Shown: positions 23,353 through 37,600, counted from the stretch's first letter. The stretch is 64,000 nt of DNA from Bolinopsis microptera (GCF_026151205.1 NC_087078.1:17935118-17999117); one strand, 5' to 3'. Numbers and translations: made by a program. Notes: generated by a model from the sequence alone, not told the origin.

Positions 23353-26300
23353 GGCCAGGGACTGCAACCTGAAGTTCAGGGAAAGGCAGGCGAACTTGGG
23401 CCTGGAGATCTGAGTCTTTGAATTAATAGAGCTGCGAAGTTCTTTTGGCGGATCTACAGACAACATAGAGACATTTAATAACTTGTGAGACATCACTACT
23501 AGTGGTCGGCAGGTGTTTAGATACTGACTTCATTCTTCGATACCAACAGAGAACAGCCTGGAATACGCTCACATCCAACTGAGCAGCACCGTCATACCAG
23601 ACTGCTGTTCTAGATACTAGATGCCATTCCATACTGCCCTTCGTTTCATATGAGCCAGTGCCCAAGCACAAGCTGTGATGGCTCTAATTTAGAGTGGCGT
23701 AGTTGGCCCAGTTTTACATGCACTCTGTCAATGTTCCGTTTCAGTTCCACCCTTACTTCAGTTGTAGGGGCATAGAGTGGTTGCCCTTTCTTAGTGCTGA
23801 TGAGCTTGTTTGTGGAGGTTCTAGCTGTTCGCTCAACACTCCTGATATGTTGTAAAGTAGCCAATCAGCTGAGTGTTTCAGATAAGAACACCGAGTAGTC
23901 AAATTGTCAGTTACCTCGTGTATCATTCAGTACTCATTTCACTCGCACAGAACTTAACCGTGTACTCAGCGTACTTCAACTGTTGTTCTTCTCTCTCTGT
24001 CTTGAATCAGGTCTTGAAAAATCCTCCCAGCTTCGTCCTCCGTAGCCCATCTGACGGGGCAAGTACGCCATGGCAACCCAGCACTGCGCGTACTTGGGGA
24101 TCATTACTTTGTCTCAGAGTAACATGGTTAGCAAGCTGGGGAAACTCATTATTCAAATGTAGAGTAAGCCCAAGTTGGTCCAGGCTGCAGGGTTATCGTC
24201 CTTATTAGCATGAGAGACTTGAGTGGGGCGTGTTGCGCAGGTTGTATACCTTTCCGCTTCATACATTACAGCCCGATTATGTTCCATGCCAGGTGGTCAC
24301 GTTGTCTGAGACGAACGCGGCGTTTAGCGAGGGGTCAGCGCGTGCAAACAGGTACTCCTCTTGGTATCTTGCCAAGCTATAGATATGTCTCGTTAGATCT
24401 AATTGATAACAGTATACAACCAGGCTCCAGTTCCAATCCTTAGTTGTAAGAATTTAATGCTAAAGTAACCAGACCTGTTCCGATATCCTCTCCTGCCCCT
24501 CAACATCTAGAGCAGTCTTTAATTGTTAGTTAGAGTGAGTGTAGAGTCCCTGAGTTGCACTATCAGCAGACAAACATCCCCCCCAAATACTTCCAGGTAA
24601 CAGAACCACCTCGGTTTTCAAAGTGCACCACTGATCTAGGTTACTGAAACACTGTATTAGCAAGGGGACACAGCGTGAGCGATACTACGCAGAGTGGAAG
24701 AACACAGTTAACAGCTAACTGGTTACACAGATTTAACCAGCCCTAGCAGAGCGGCCGTACGATCTGTGCTCTCAGACCCTCCTGGAACAGAACTAGAGCT
24801 TCATTTGGACGACCTAGTTGGAGAAGTATGTGCTTAAACTTACTGTCTGTAAGAGGTAGGCTCCAGCCGCCGCTGTACTGTCGACTTGTAGGCTGATTGT
24901 TTACTTGCCTAATGACAGGTACTTTTCTGCTAGCAGTTCTAATGTTAAACGCGTTCCTAGGGGGTTTGATAGGGTTGTGTTTTTAAAAACAGTTAAATGT
25001 ACTATCGTTATACGATAACGTGTACAATATACAGATAAGAGAGCATTATGTTTTTTTTTTTTTACCCATTTTAAAGAGTTTGAAAAAAGAGGGAAAATTC
25101 TCTATAAAAAAAGTTAGTGTTGTTGAATTAAGTCCCTAAGGGGGATATTTAAGAGCCTTGCTGAAGCTGTTTTATCGCTTGGTTGGGTTTGTTGTATGCA
25201 ACATTGCCAGTCTTACTGCAACTTGTGGTCACGCGACGCTCTGAAGAAACTGGGTGTTAAAACTAAGGTTTACTTAGTGATTTTTAAAACGTCGTTATAT
25301 ACCTTATCCAGGTATTAATTTATGTTACACTTACGTTTTCATAAAAACCGAGGAAAAATAAAAAACTGGAAACGTTCATATGGCATATTTCCGTACGTAC
25401 CTTTAGTATCTGGTCATGACTCTTTGATATTGAGTTGCTTTGATCATATGTTCTGTTTGAGGGAAGTGATTCTAGAAGTTTCACACATCCAAGCTACCAC
25501 TGATTCTTATTGATTTCTCGTAATATCTCGCTGTGCTATGGGATCTTTATGTGTCCTGTAAAAACAATGTTTACGTTATGTGCCTAATGTTACTCTTTTG
25601 ATCACTGACATTGTTCTTAAAAGTAATCCCAGAATTAAAACTTTCGTCAATACATAACTAATGAGATTTGTTTTTGTTTTTGAAAAAATATTTGTACACT
25701 ATCTCGGGGAAATGTCGGCTCCCTAAGGTAAAAGAGTAGGTGGGAGATTCTTCTTGTCGTTACAAACACTTGTTGACAATCTTCTCAAATTCACTTTTGT
25801 CATATTCCCTCCTCCACTTCCTTTTTTAAACCGAACAAATGGCAGTGTTATAACACGTACAGAACATGTGATTAATAGGAAGGATTATTGTTCGCAATAG
25901 CGTTGAACGTTTGTAACGGTTTACTAATATTTTGATACCGAATAATACCCTTTTCAGAAATCCACATATCTTTGAACCAAAACGTGAAATGAAGTTTACA
26001 AAATACGTGAAACATGAATTGCAAATTTATGTCATTTAGATTCTAAGAAATTTTATAAAAAACCTTCAGAAGAAGTGTAGAGTAGGTAAAGTTTTTAGAT
26101 GAGACGGCTTCTGACCGAGAGTGACTTTCCTCGATGTTCACGTGTCTGTCTGTGTTTTTCTTAATGTTACTTTATACTGCATCGACCTCGGGTGGGGTGA
26201 ATAGATTAGTTCATATTTTATTAGACCTTGTTACATTACAAGCAGATAAAAGGATTTGTTCATAACAGAAGATGATTTTTCGTGGTAAAATAAATCAGAG

Positions 26301-26600
26301 TTTTTTACTGAATTAAAACCTCACATGTTCGCAGGTGCGTATAGTGTTGGATTATCATAAGGGCTAACCAAGCCTCTATAATAGGGTCTGAAGGGCACAC
26401 TCTTACGTGTAAACGAGGTCATTGGGAGGTGATTGAAAGTGTGGATCACATAAACATCGGAACTCGCAACTGTTTCAGTAGCGAACTGTTGTGATAAGTC
26501 GGCCTTTCTTGCAGAAATCTTCTCTAGGATTCTGAAACATAAGGAAATTTAATCGGTATACTTTTAATGTTTCACATACAGAATTCATGAAATTCAGCAC
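23353..26600. other. No gene recognised; GC-richer block then AT-rich DNA
   Basis: 23353-24950 is less AT-rich than its surroundings and has several overlapping frames of 60-110 codons on both strands. None resembles a protein I know, and none has clear splice or start context. An old retroelement remnant is possible. 24950-26600 is AT-rich without signals. A short dispersed repeat shared with the ILK locus ends just inside the arm (about 23095-23130). Confidence 0.45.
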
Positions 26601-26609
26601 CACTATAAT

Positions 26610-26765
26610 CCGGACAAAAGGAATCGCAGGCATGTACGGGAAAATCGCGATTTTTCCCCATTATTTGCGACAAATTTTATGTTAGTTTAATAATGTATAG
26701 TCTGTTCAAAATCGCGGTATCGCGAATTTTGGGCCAAAATAACGCAAAATCCTTTTTGTCCCTGC
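26610..26765 (+). mobile_element. Third copy of the CAGGGACAAAAGG hAT MITE
   Basis: Shares the interior (GCATGTAC, TTATTTGCGA, ATAGTCTGTT, ATCGCGGTATCGCG) and ends CCTTTTTGTCCCTG. Its 5' end is altered (CCGGACAAAAGG) and no exact 8-bp duplication is visible (CTATAAT and CTATATGG are similar). It lies outside the inverted repeat, so the family is genuinely dispersed. Confidence 0.8.
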
Positions 26766-28254
26766 CTATATGGTCGTGAGCCTACAAAATTAATAATGAA
26801 CAACCACTACACCAACATTATGATACAACAATCAACATATTATATTAATAATATAATAATTAAATCCTGGTTAAGCTAACAGATGAAAAAAATTAAGAAG
26901 ACTCACGCTAAATTGTCAGGTATTTTCTCGACGTCTTTCTGGATAGTGGTACGAGCCACACTTCTCAAAAACATGACAGTAGGGTTACCATCGTGCCACA
27001 GTACAAATCTCGTCATGGAAGCCGCACGTGCTGTTTAATGGCTACACGTGATCGTTCATATGGTCACCACGTGCACAGGTCTATAAACGTCCTGACATTT
27101 GTCATAGTCAGAATCTGGTAACAGATGGAAGATCGTTTTGCAGTACAATTTGTCTTTTCTTAGGAACAGTGAAGTGTCTTCTAGTGAGAACGCTAACATC
27201 TCTCTGAATATAGCAAAACTAGAAAACCCGCTCGTAGAAAAGTGATGTGTTCGAAGAATTGATTGAAATCAGTGATAGAAAAATAGAATACATGTTTTAA
27301 ATTTTGAACAAAAAAACATTGACCACAGCCTAGCTGATTTGAAAAACATTATATTGAACCCGTACGGATTTTGAAGCTTAGGAGAGCGTTACAAGTGCCT
27401 TATTTGATCCCATAAAATCCAACAGCTGAGCTGCAGTGTTTGAGAGGGGCCACACTCTTCGGTTTATTAGGGGTAACTTGTACTCCTGGCTCGGTTCGAT
27501 CCTATGGAGCCTCCACTGGAATCTACTCTAACTGAGAAACTTTTTTATTAAATTGGGCATTTTGGTTTATTGTTGTTTGCTATGTTTTTAGTAAAAAGTA
27601 TGTAATATTGATGACACATACACAATTTTTTACCAGGTTTTCGTCATTGAGGTACCTTTGTTTTTACCACCATTCTGTCTGTAGGAAATCAAGATTAGAG
27701 ACCATCAAGTTTATTAGATCTTTGGGATCTTCTCCTTGCTCATTCAAAAATGATCCGTACTCATAGTTAGATTTTCATTTTGTTGCTGGTGGGCATAAGA
27801 TCCTGAAAAAAGGTAAATATATGATAGCTAGAATGAAATGTTTTTATGAGGCACAGTATGCCTAGGCTCACAATCTTTAGCCCCAGATTTAAGTTGAAGA
27901 TTAAAGTAATAAAAGAGATTATTACGAAATTAACCTTATCCTTGGCAATGTATGAAATGAAGTTGCTTGTAGCATAGGAGCGCTGTTCGTTATGGAGACA
28001 CAGTGAACATTATTCGCTGTACTTCCTCGCATGATCAAGGGATAAACCATAACAGAGTCTTGTAAGAAATATATGTCAGTGTTTATGTAAATTATATATA
28101 TGATTGTCAGTTAATATACATTTTAGCTGAACTTGAGAATCTAACGAAGGTCATAGGTCTAAATAACTTTGTTTTACAACTAATTGATCTCAATTTATTC
28201 AGGTGAATATTAGGTTGTTAGTTCTCAATTCTGCAACTTACGAAAAGAAAAAAA

Positions 28255-28290
<36 letters not shown>
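28255..28290 (+). repeat. Poly(G) run, 36 bp
   Basis: 36 consecutive G after an A-rich stretch. The length is likely approximate, because long homopolymers are poorly resolved. Confidence 0.9.
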
Positions 28291-28291
<1 letters not shown>

Positions 28292-29454
28292 ACAATCATA
28301 TTCAGCTACCTTCAGTGACAGAGACTGATTCTGTTTTTTCATTGGTTCAGATTTTTATTTCGGGATCCACTTCGAGAAGCTTCTTTTGCATGAAGCTTTT
28401 CTGAAACATTTTCAGTAGTTATGAATAGATCTGTTCCAGGCAATCAGTCACACCAACAAGTTAGGTCCAGCAAAATTTTGTTTGGTTTTATAACATTAAC
28501 AGCTAAATCTCTGTTTTCGTACCTGGGGGGTGCCCTATCCTCATCAGCATTTTTTTTTTTTGGGGGGGGGGGGGGAGCATACAAAGGACTTAGGCCCTTC
28601 AGGGATCTACGTGAATTTGATCAATGGAAAGTGCTCGTTCATAAGATAGTTAAGCCGTTGAAGCTCTGTAAACGGTCGTAACAAAGTCCTGGATAGTAGA
28701 AAATCTCTGATGAATGAACATCACGTGATATCAGTTCCTGAAATGATTTATGTTTTAAGGTCGTTTCATATGTAATTCTTTTGTTTTCTTTTTTAACACA
28801 CCTCTCCCCGCCCACTTAACAGTTTTATAGATAATGTCACAATTACTACTAGCGTAAACCATTTAAATACCCTGTGACCTGCCTCCCCCTTAAATTATTA
28901 CGTGATAAAATCGAAAGATTGTCTTTCAATATAGTTGGTAAAAAACAAATCCTGCAAACTAAAAGGGCATTTTCGAACCTCTGCAGCCTTGAGATGGATC
29001 CTTATCTTTTCCTAGCAGCTTTAATTCCTTTTCCATTCTATGCAACAGTGGGTTAACAAATTACGTACTAACAGGTGACAGGACAGTCAGGCAAGGAAAT
29101 AACGAAAACAATGATGATCTATGACTGGAAAAAGATTATTCCATGTCTATAATTAAGGGCCTGGTGGCTTGACCAAAACACAGGTTCAAGCCAAAAATGT
29201 AAACTCAATCCTGGATCTTGTCTTTGTCGAAAAAATTGTGAAGTGATTTATTAGAGACGAATTAACAGAGACATTTTTAATAAACATATACACATAATAT
29301 AACAATTAACCTAGATTAAAAATTCAATAAAAAATCTTAATTTTAACTATTACTACCACTTTTTATCCCTGTTCTCCTCTTATAGAGAGATAATGATTTT
29401 TTATCGACGTTAATCGTAAATAAGACCCCAAAAAAAAAAGATAAAAAAAGGGGG

Positions 29455-29630
29455 ACCCCCAACCATGTAGCTGAGACACCTCACAGCAAGTAGACCAAAG
29501 TGGCTCTTGGTTTGTGATCGGTGCATCAATACCCGCCGAAGCGGTGGGTTGGGAGTCCTAGTTGAGCTCTTCGGGCATTGTCTGTCGATACGCCTAGGGA
29601 CCCCAGATACACCTTACCTAGAACGTATTT
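29455..29630. other. GC-rich, structured, non-coding segment
   Basis: Bounded by GGGGACCCCC and AGGGACCCC, it stands out against AT-rich surroundings. It contains a strong stem (ACCCGCCG, loop AAG, CGGTGGGT) and a second CTTCGGG loop. It could be a transposon end, a SINE or a structured RNA remnant. I do not recognise it. Confidence 0.3.
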
Positions 29631-31149
29631 TTGGACCGTAGATTCGATATTGAAAGTGGTTTTAAATGATTGGGATGATTGTTCTGGGGTTTTTTAATTT
29701 GCAAAAAACGATTTTTGGGCCAAAATAATAGGGTCCAATAAACCATGTTTTTTTGTTATTTTGAGCAAGTTAATTTTGTTGGTTATGTCGGCAAAACTTG
29801 CATGAAGATAGCTAAAAGACTGCCGCACAAGATTGTGTAAAATAAAACCAAAATCCTCTATTTGTTTCTGAGGTTAAAAATCCTAAAAAGTGGTAAAAAA
29901 TTTGAATTTTTTTGCGCGCAATTTATTTTTTGGGTACTTATATGCTATATTTTGAAATTTTTAAACTTATATCATTGTATTAATAACAATTAATTAATGT
30001 ATATTTAATATAATTTTGACCAAAAAAATTCTTGTTTAATGAACCAAAAATTTTAGGTGCGCCGCGCATATTTCGAATATTTACCAACCGTGGTTTGAAA
30101 TCGGCGCTAAAGCGAATACAGTCATTTTTGCACACAGAATACCTTGGTTGTTTTTCAGTATTATTGTCGCATTTCGAAACTCCTTTTTCACCCCTATTGT
30201 TATCCTTTTTGGAAGTGTAATTTGATTACTAATCTATGTTTTCATGTATTCTCTTTGATGTGGTGTACCATTCATACTATTTACTATCGTTTTTAAGATA
30301 TGCTTTTTCTCTGTGAGTCGGCTCTATTTGTGACATACTCTTATATTCTACATAGTTTATCGTGGTTTGTTTTTCGGAATTGTTTAATTGATACCTATAC
30401 GATTACTCTGATAGAAATGTATAGTAAGATGTGACGGAATAAGAGAAATCTAAAATATTTAAATGGGTTGTGGCCATTTCAAAATGATTCGATGGGTTAT
30501 ATTTTTTGATTTGAAGGTCTTTCCCAAATATGACTTGAAATAGTTTTTCGACAAAGTTTTTAGAAGAGCTTTAATGATTTCAATGGAATTAAGCAAATTT
30601 GATTGTACATCTTAGATAGCTACTACAGAGAGGGCTACCTACACAAACATAAATCCGAATATCTTGCAGATAAGTTGGAGCCAATCTAGTATGGATTTGT
30701 TGGATTTTGTTAGTGAGATTTTTGAATTCAATCCTCTTCTCTGTATCCATTATCCAACCAGTAAAGATTGATCAGTTCATCCTCAAGATGGTAATGTTTT
30801 TATTTATATTGCCTATCAACAGCTTTGGCTACGGCATTTTTGTTAGTAACTGACCTGATAGGATTACAAGGGGATACAAGGATTCAAGGAAACATTATAC
30901 TGAAATAAAAATTGAATCATCGAGCAAGTAATGGGCCGAAAAAATTATGCGTCCTTCAGATCAAAATCAACAATATGTTTAAATTTATAAGATTAAGTAG
31001 GAATAATAATTTTAGCCAGTCTCGCTCTTAGTTAACTCTCTACAGCTGACTACTTATTGTTCTCATACTATGAAACTTTCAGGCTCTGTAGTTCGTTTCA
31101 GTGCAGTTTTCTACAAGCTTTTTATAAGCTTTACGTTCCGTGCAGTCCT

Positions 31150-31900
31150 ATCAGGGCAGATGTAAAACTGAGTGTTCCCTCCTTTGCGCGGTAGTGTACT
31201 GGTGTTTCTGATCCTGGTGTGTTGCATGTCAGAACTGCTCAATGTAGAAACTTTACTGGTTCTGGATACATTTTTCTTTCGGAGCTCCTATCAGCAGCAG
31301 TCCCTGACTAAAAGGCTTCTCAATAATTTCATTCAGGAACCTCCTCAACATTACTCAGCAGTTGCTCGGTTCTCTGATTTTCTCTGATTAGACATAAATG
31401 ATTACGTTCTTGCTTCACTCAATCTGGTTTTTAACATTTTTAACTGCGCGTGGATCTTCTTCGGGGCGAAGCAGCACTTGAGTTTTTCTAACGACTGGAG
31501 TAGCTTTTCATCTCCGTTGCACGGTATTCTGCATTGATTGAGTGTTTGTTCTTTTTTCAATAGCCTTATTTCTGAAGATCGATGATAATACATCTGATCT
31601 GAAATTCTTCTCATTTTTTACTTGTCAATTTCTTCTGCAAGGGTATCGCCCTTCCTTAGCAGGTGATACTGAACTGGTCCAATATACAAACAAACAGTTT
31701 CCAACATTCGATGGTTTCTCTTTCGTTACTGATTCCTTGTTCACTCAATTGCAAGATGAATTTACTCGTACATTTTCTTTGTTGATTTCATCTTACAAAT
31801 CTCGTCTTAAAACACTCCTGGCTTTTAATAGTAGGCACACAAACATTACTAATGTTTTACTGAGCGGAAAAAATTATTTTCCACCACCATCTCATTGAGC
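31150..31900 (+). other. Two plus-strand frames of unknown origin
   Basis: Frames of 71 codons (31172-31387, containing YQQQSLTKRLLNNFIQEPPQ) and 118 codons (31542-31898, containing GYRPSLAGDTELVQY) have more balanced amino-acid composition than neighbouring chance frames. They may be parts of a decayed retroelement or of host exons. I cannot assign a family. Confidence 0.3.
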
Positions 31901-32010
31901 AATCCTATATAACTATAGACCGAAAGACTTTAATTTGAGTTTTAGAATAATTTATATTAGTTTCGAATATGTACATTAGCTGCATATAGTATTTTAAACG
32001 GGTGGGCAAC

Positions 32011-32585
32011 ATTGACCCCCCGACAATTGGGACCCCGACAATTTTCCCCGACAATTGACCCAACAACAATTATCCCCCCGACAATGACCCGGACAATTAG
32101 CCCTAACCCTAACCCTGCCCTGACCCGGACCCTGAACCTGACCCTGACCCTGACCCGACCCTGACCCTGACCTGACCCTGACCCTGACCCGACCCTGACC
32201 CTGACCTGACCTGACCCTGACCCTGACCTGACCTCGACCCTGACCTGACCTGACCCTGACCCTGACCCTGACCCTGACCCTGACCCTAACCCGATAAATT
32301 GATCCCTGTGTAATTACTTGGGGGGTTCATTGTCAGGGGGGGTCACTTTGTCGGGGGAGGTCAATTTTGGGCAGGTCAATTGTTGGGGGTCATTGTCGGG
32401 CGGGTCAATTGTCGTACTAAGCCCTAGATTTGTGACATTGACCCCAGTGTAATTACATAGGGGGTCAATTGTCGGGGGTCAATTGGTCGTTACTAAACCA
32501 TAGATTTCGAGACAATTGGACCCCAGTTTAACTACATAGGGGGGTCAATGTGGGAAGTCAATTGTCAGGGGGTCTCATTGTTCGC
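32011..32585. repeat. Telomere-like hexamer array flanked by inverted GACAATT-rich arms
   Basis: The core at about 32097-32290 starts with two CCCTAA units and continues as about 25 CCCTGA-type hexamers. It is flanked on the left by repeats of GACCCCCCGACAATT and on the right by the reverse complement, AATTGTCGGGGGGTC, repeated several times, so the whole block is roughly palindromic. CCCTAA is the common animal telomere repeat; CCCTGA is a one-base variant. Confidence 0.85.
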
Positions 32586-34560
32586 GGTACCTATTTAAAC
32601 ATCCAGTTTCTTTGTCCTCAGAAACAATTTCTCGGTCTGGTTGACGACGGTTTTTGACCTTAATCTGAAGAAACAGAAATCATGCTTCATATTTTCATCA
32701 GCTGTATGAAGATATCATGAAATTGAACACTATTCTTAATAAAAGTGAATATGATGCTCTTTGGAAGCATATTGTCAGGAACAATTGAGGTCATCATTAC
32801 ATGTCATTGCTCTGTAGCCTTCTCTGTTAATTAGTTTTCCCAAGTTTTGACCACTGGTTCTGTTGTTTTTTAAGACATCTGGAAAATATCTTCATCGATT
32901 GGGGATTAATGGTGTGATGTAAAAAAATAAATTGTGGCTTATGATACCAGGGGAAAAGTAGGGTCAGCTAAACCCTCGATTTTATGTTTAAAATCCATGT
33001 AATTTATCCATAAATATCATATCATATATATATTTACAGTTACACTGTGTAGTGTTTCCTTTATTAAATAATTGTGGACACTGGCTGATATTAAAATGTG
33101 AGGCAGAATCGTGGATTTACCTGATAACTACTGGTGGTGTTATGGCTATAAGGGTTGTTAGAGGACTGGGACTATTATCAGTAAACAGCTGGCTACTAGC
33201 CTGGTGTTTAGCGGGTGTATGTTAGATTTTTGGGAGCACAGATCTTAATACGATAGTAATATATCTTGTTTGGATGTTTTTGAACTTTTCGATTTGTATC
33301 TCGAAAGTTATGTTAACTTCAACGCAGTGTTTTAAATGTATGATATTGTACGATGTATAATGTCATTATTTTTATAGCTCCTCAAAAGGATATTGTTCTT
33401 ATTCCATTAGGAATCATGTGCTCATTTTGATGAGGTGGCAATTTGAAGTTGCAGCCCCAAGATTTTATTGGATTTTAATGGTGGTCTATTCTTGATAAAA
33501 TATATTGCGCTACTCTTGTTTTAAACTACTTTAGCTTTTAAACGGTTTGGAGATGATTTGAAGCGGTGCTACAATCTTACAGTGGTCGGTGGACAAGTGT
33601 GTGGACAAACAGGCAGATGCTTTTAGTTCCCCCTATGATGTGTCTGCTGTACCTCTGCAACAAACTGACTGTCTTACTTGTAACTGGTTGTTAATATTAG
33701 TTTATTATTAATGTGTACCTTCAATGCTTTCCTCCACATTACAACCAATTAGAAAGCAATGATTTATTGTCAGTATTTTATTATTGAAACAGGACTGCGC
33801 CTTGTGCTTCGTATTACCTGAGGGCCAATAATTTGGGTTGACAATAAATTTGGTTACATAATTTGAAAATTTTTAGTTACAACAATTTTAGTCACATTTT
33901 CGACTTTTTGCAAACCATTTTCCATTCCATTTATTTGATTTTTCCATTATTCACAATTAGAATGGATTTACAACGTCGTAAGAATACTTTAATGTACAGG
34001 GGATTCTTCGATAAATTAAGCTGTTTGGTGGATTAAATTCTAAAATCAAGGTATTATAACTCGTAACACGTTGCATGGCCCCATAGCAACCACAATCAGT
34101 GCCTAGCACCGAGGCAAAATTTGGTTGATTACCTAACTATCCTTGGTACTGTTTCACAATTTTAACTTCAATCATGTCTATTCACGAGATCTCTGTTCAT
34201 GCAAGTCTCTCCAAAGTTAATTCCTTAGGAAAAAGATATGTTTGGTGTGCATCAGCCATATAGGACCATGGGAATAAATTGCCAATATTTCTTCGAGGAA
34301 AAATATAACTCAAAAATTTAGCCATACCTTAGAACTACCAATAAACTTTTCACAAAATCATTTTAGACAAGTCATTTGTCTAAACTCAGTTTACTTTGTA
34401 GTAGTGATTCTAGGCGGCAATCTAGCTATAGTGATAAAGCGTTATTCAAAAGTACATCCTTGCAATATTTTGAAATAACACCCGGTTAGTCTGTACGCTC
34501 CGAAATCTGTATTTGAATACTTCAACTCTGTATCATCTAGTGCAATGCGATATGCTAATA
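32586..34560. other. No gene recognised
   Basis: AT-rich with short frames only. A few stretches near 32640-32800 could be remnants of a retroelement frame, but no motif is clear. Confidence 0.4.
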
Positions 34561-34569
34561 TTTGTGATG

Positions 34570-37500
34570 ACTGATTTGATTGATTGAGGAGCATACCCGA
34601 AGGCATTACTCAGGCAACTTAACGCCTTAAAATCTTTATTTCAATCAAATATAAATATATTGCACACCAATGTATAAAGTATTAAAATGTATAAAAATAT
34701 TGATTATGCTATTAGCAAATTTAAATTGTACTATTAAGAATTATAAATAACTCTTATCCATCATTGACCTGAATTTAGAAAACGAGGACACAGGGTCTCT
34801 GAAGAATTGCGCGGTGATTAATTTTGTCTTTTAAAAGTGTAAATGACAGTGAAATTGCGCGGTTTCGATTGGCATTGTAAAAAGGCTCGACGATAGTTCA
34901 GATTTTGTTATTGTGGTAAAGTTTTGTCTGCTCGTTATGATGATCAACGTATGTTGTACCAAATTATTTAAATCTTCTAAAGTCGAAATTTGAGTTGTCC
35001 AGTCCTAGTCATCCGGTTTATTGTGCTTGCTGCAGTATGACATGCTAGTTGACTGTAGACTTGAATGAATTTAGGAATTTGTCTTGTCGGCAAGTGGTGA
35101 CATTGTATTTAGGTCATTGATAATAATGTTGATGTTTGTTTGGTTATATAACGTAGGCCCCAATTAAGAAATGCACTTGTCTGAAGTCATAACGGTTAAA
35201 TGGTATGCAAGAAACTCAGGTTCTCTTTCTAGGTGCGTTTAAGTTTGTAACAGTGAACATTCTTTATAATATTGTGGTGCAGAGTGTTAGAATAAACTTT
35301 GGGACATTAGCATTATATACATTTAGCTATCACGTTCGGTAAAGGCTAATACTTCTAGTTTATTGAAAATTTCCTTTGTGTGCGAAGGTGTGCTATTCAG
35401 ATCTTTGTCATAAAAATAGCGGTGGTATTGGTTATCTGCAGCGCGATGCCCTTTTTTCGGCCGAGAAGACTCTTTTATCGGGGTTTAGCGATCTTGTTCC
35501 CCAATAACTGGCAGCAGGAGTACATGTGAGACTTGAACAAAGCTGTTGTATATCAAATTGGTGCTTTGTTAGGCCTGAGCCTTTGAAGTTTGTAGAGAAT
35601 ACCCCGCATTTCTAGTACTTTAGTGGTAAATGTCTAATGTGGTGGGCCAAAATTAGTTAGCTATCGATGATCAGCCAGAAACTTTTCGTGATAACTTTGC
35701 TTTAGTCGCTCACTCCCTGTAGAATTTTTCTATTCTTAGTTTTTTTATTTGTAAATATCATATATTTAGTTTGCTAGCATTTAATTTGAGCCGTTATTAG
35801 TAGCCCAATCAATTATCAAAGTCAGAATCTCATTCACCAATGCATTAAGTTGTTCAAATGTATCTGTAACTTATTATTAGGTTTGCGTCGTCAGCGAAAT
35901 AATTGTTTAGACTAAAATTACTAATCTGAGGAAGGTCGTTGATGTAGATATGAACCAGAATTGGTCCGAGATGGGAGCCTGTGGTACTCCGTAGTTAAGT
36001 TTGAGGTGAGAGGACTTGCAGTTGTTGACGCATCACGTATTGCTCTCTATCGGTTAGATATGATGAAACCCAAGATAAAGCCAACCCCGAACTCCATAGT
36101 GCTCACGTTTTCTCAGAAGCATACTGCTCGTCAACCATGTCAAAGGCCTTGCTGTGTCCAAATAGAAAGCAGTGCTGTGACCTGCTTTTTTTCTTGTGCC
36201 CTGTGAATATTGGTTTGGGCTTCTTGTAAAGATGTTCGCAGCTGTGACAGCCGAAAATCGTTATGAGAGTCAAATAGGATTGTCTCTGTCTTTAAAGTGA
36301 AATTAATAGTCGCGCTTGCATTAATTTTTTTCAAGATTTTTTGAGAAAACATGAGAGTAGTGAGATAGGTCGATGGTTTGAAAACTTCAGCACGTGACCC
36401 ACCTTTGATGTGTGGATCTACTTTCGCGATTTTCAATTTATGCGGAAACTTCCCTGATGTAGAGAGCAGAGAACTAGGCAGCTAAGCATGGTGCAGTATT
36501 TGCTACTTTTTTCAGGGGAAGTATATCATAAGAAGTCGACTTAATCTTCAAACTTAACTTTTAATTTTTTCTGATGGGGTCGAATCTTCTAGATATGCTC
36601 GTGGCATTTGCTAATCTTGGTAGTTTCTGTTACGTTAGTCTGCCCTCAGTAGCATATCGAGACCATTTTCTCCTCATAAGAGTCTCACGCTATATTGAGA
36701 TATGTCATTGAAGCTATTTCGCAATTTGCTGAGATCTGTTATCTCGCTCCCATTATGTTATTTTGTTTATCTTAATTCTTGCTTTTTTTTTTGGTTAACA
36801 TGTTATTAACCATTTGCCATTGTTTTCTGCTGTCGCTGAATATTTTTAAGTACGCGTTGTATATTTGTTTTTGGCCTTTATCAAGTGTTTATTCACAATA
36901 TTTCTTCATTTTCTTGTACCTAATATCATTTTTCAGTGGTTCGGGTTTGTGACAAAATCTTCATAAAATTATTTTTGCGATCACATGCGCACCGTAACCA
37001 TTCTTGGATCACGGCTTTGTGTTTTTACGGCGGCCTGGTTACTCTTTTTTTGCCTATTAATTGGGAAATTTTCGGTGTATAGTTCACTATTTGTTTTATC
37101 GAAAGCCTCAAATTTTATCTACAGAATCATAGTTATTAACCAAGTTCCAGTTCTTACCGCAGAAAGAATTGTCGTTCTCGAACTTTTGGATACTGTCATC
37201 GATTATTACTTCGAGAAGACATTCTGTATGTATCTTCTTGAAGTTTACAACTGAGCTATTCTGTTCAACCATGATTGTGCAAAAAAAAGTGCCAAGTGGT
37301 CAGAGATTGATCAGAAATTACTCCCGATTTTGTAACAGCGTTGCAATTATTGACGACAATATGGTCAATGATTGTCGCCCTGTAGATCTGGGACTCTAGT
37401 TGGTCTGTATTACAGGAGCGAACCCAATGCACTGGCTAGAGTATCCACATACTTGTGACAGAGTCTCTTTCCGTAATTAGTAGGTTCTATGTTAGTATCC

Positions 37501-37600
37501 AAACGGCCAGTATGATTTTTTTTGTTTCGATGTCTTCGATGATTCGTAGGAGACCTCTCACTTCGTCCCCCAAAATGAAATATGATGGACCCACTCACAG
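34570..37600 (-). mobile_element. Degenerate LINE (L2/CR1-like) on the minus strand
   Basis: The 3' end is CAATCAATCAAATCA (34570-34590), preceded on the minus strand by TGCCTTCGGGTATGCTCC. Reading the minus strand, a reverse transcriptase is recognisable across frames: KIAKVDPHIKGGSR and NDFRLSQ near 36140-36436, then SHLGPILVHIYINDLP and YFADDANLII near 35890-35990 (motifs B and C). Further 5', near 37300, IDHIVVNN and ISDQSL match the C-terminal half of an AP endonuclease (ID and SDH motifs, with H changed to Q). The order endonuclease then RT fits a non-LTR element. Many stops and frameshifts show it is dead. Confidence 0.75.

Larger units (their letters stand above)
26770..31000. other. 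No gene recognised
   Basis: AT-rich sequence with short frames only. It contains a 36-bp G run and, near 29455-29630, one GC-richer segment listed separately. Confidence 0.45.

Noticed and set aside
23423-23864. Two overlapping minus-strand frames as a protein gene
   Set aside because: No homology recognised, no start or splice context, and the two frames do not join plausibly.
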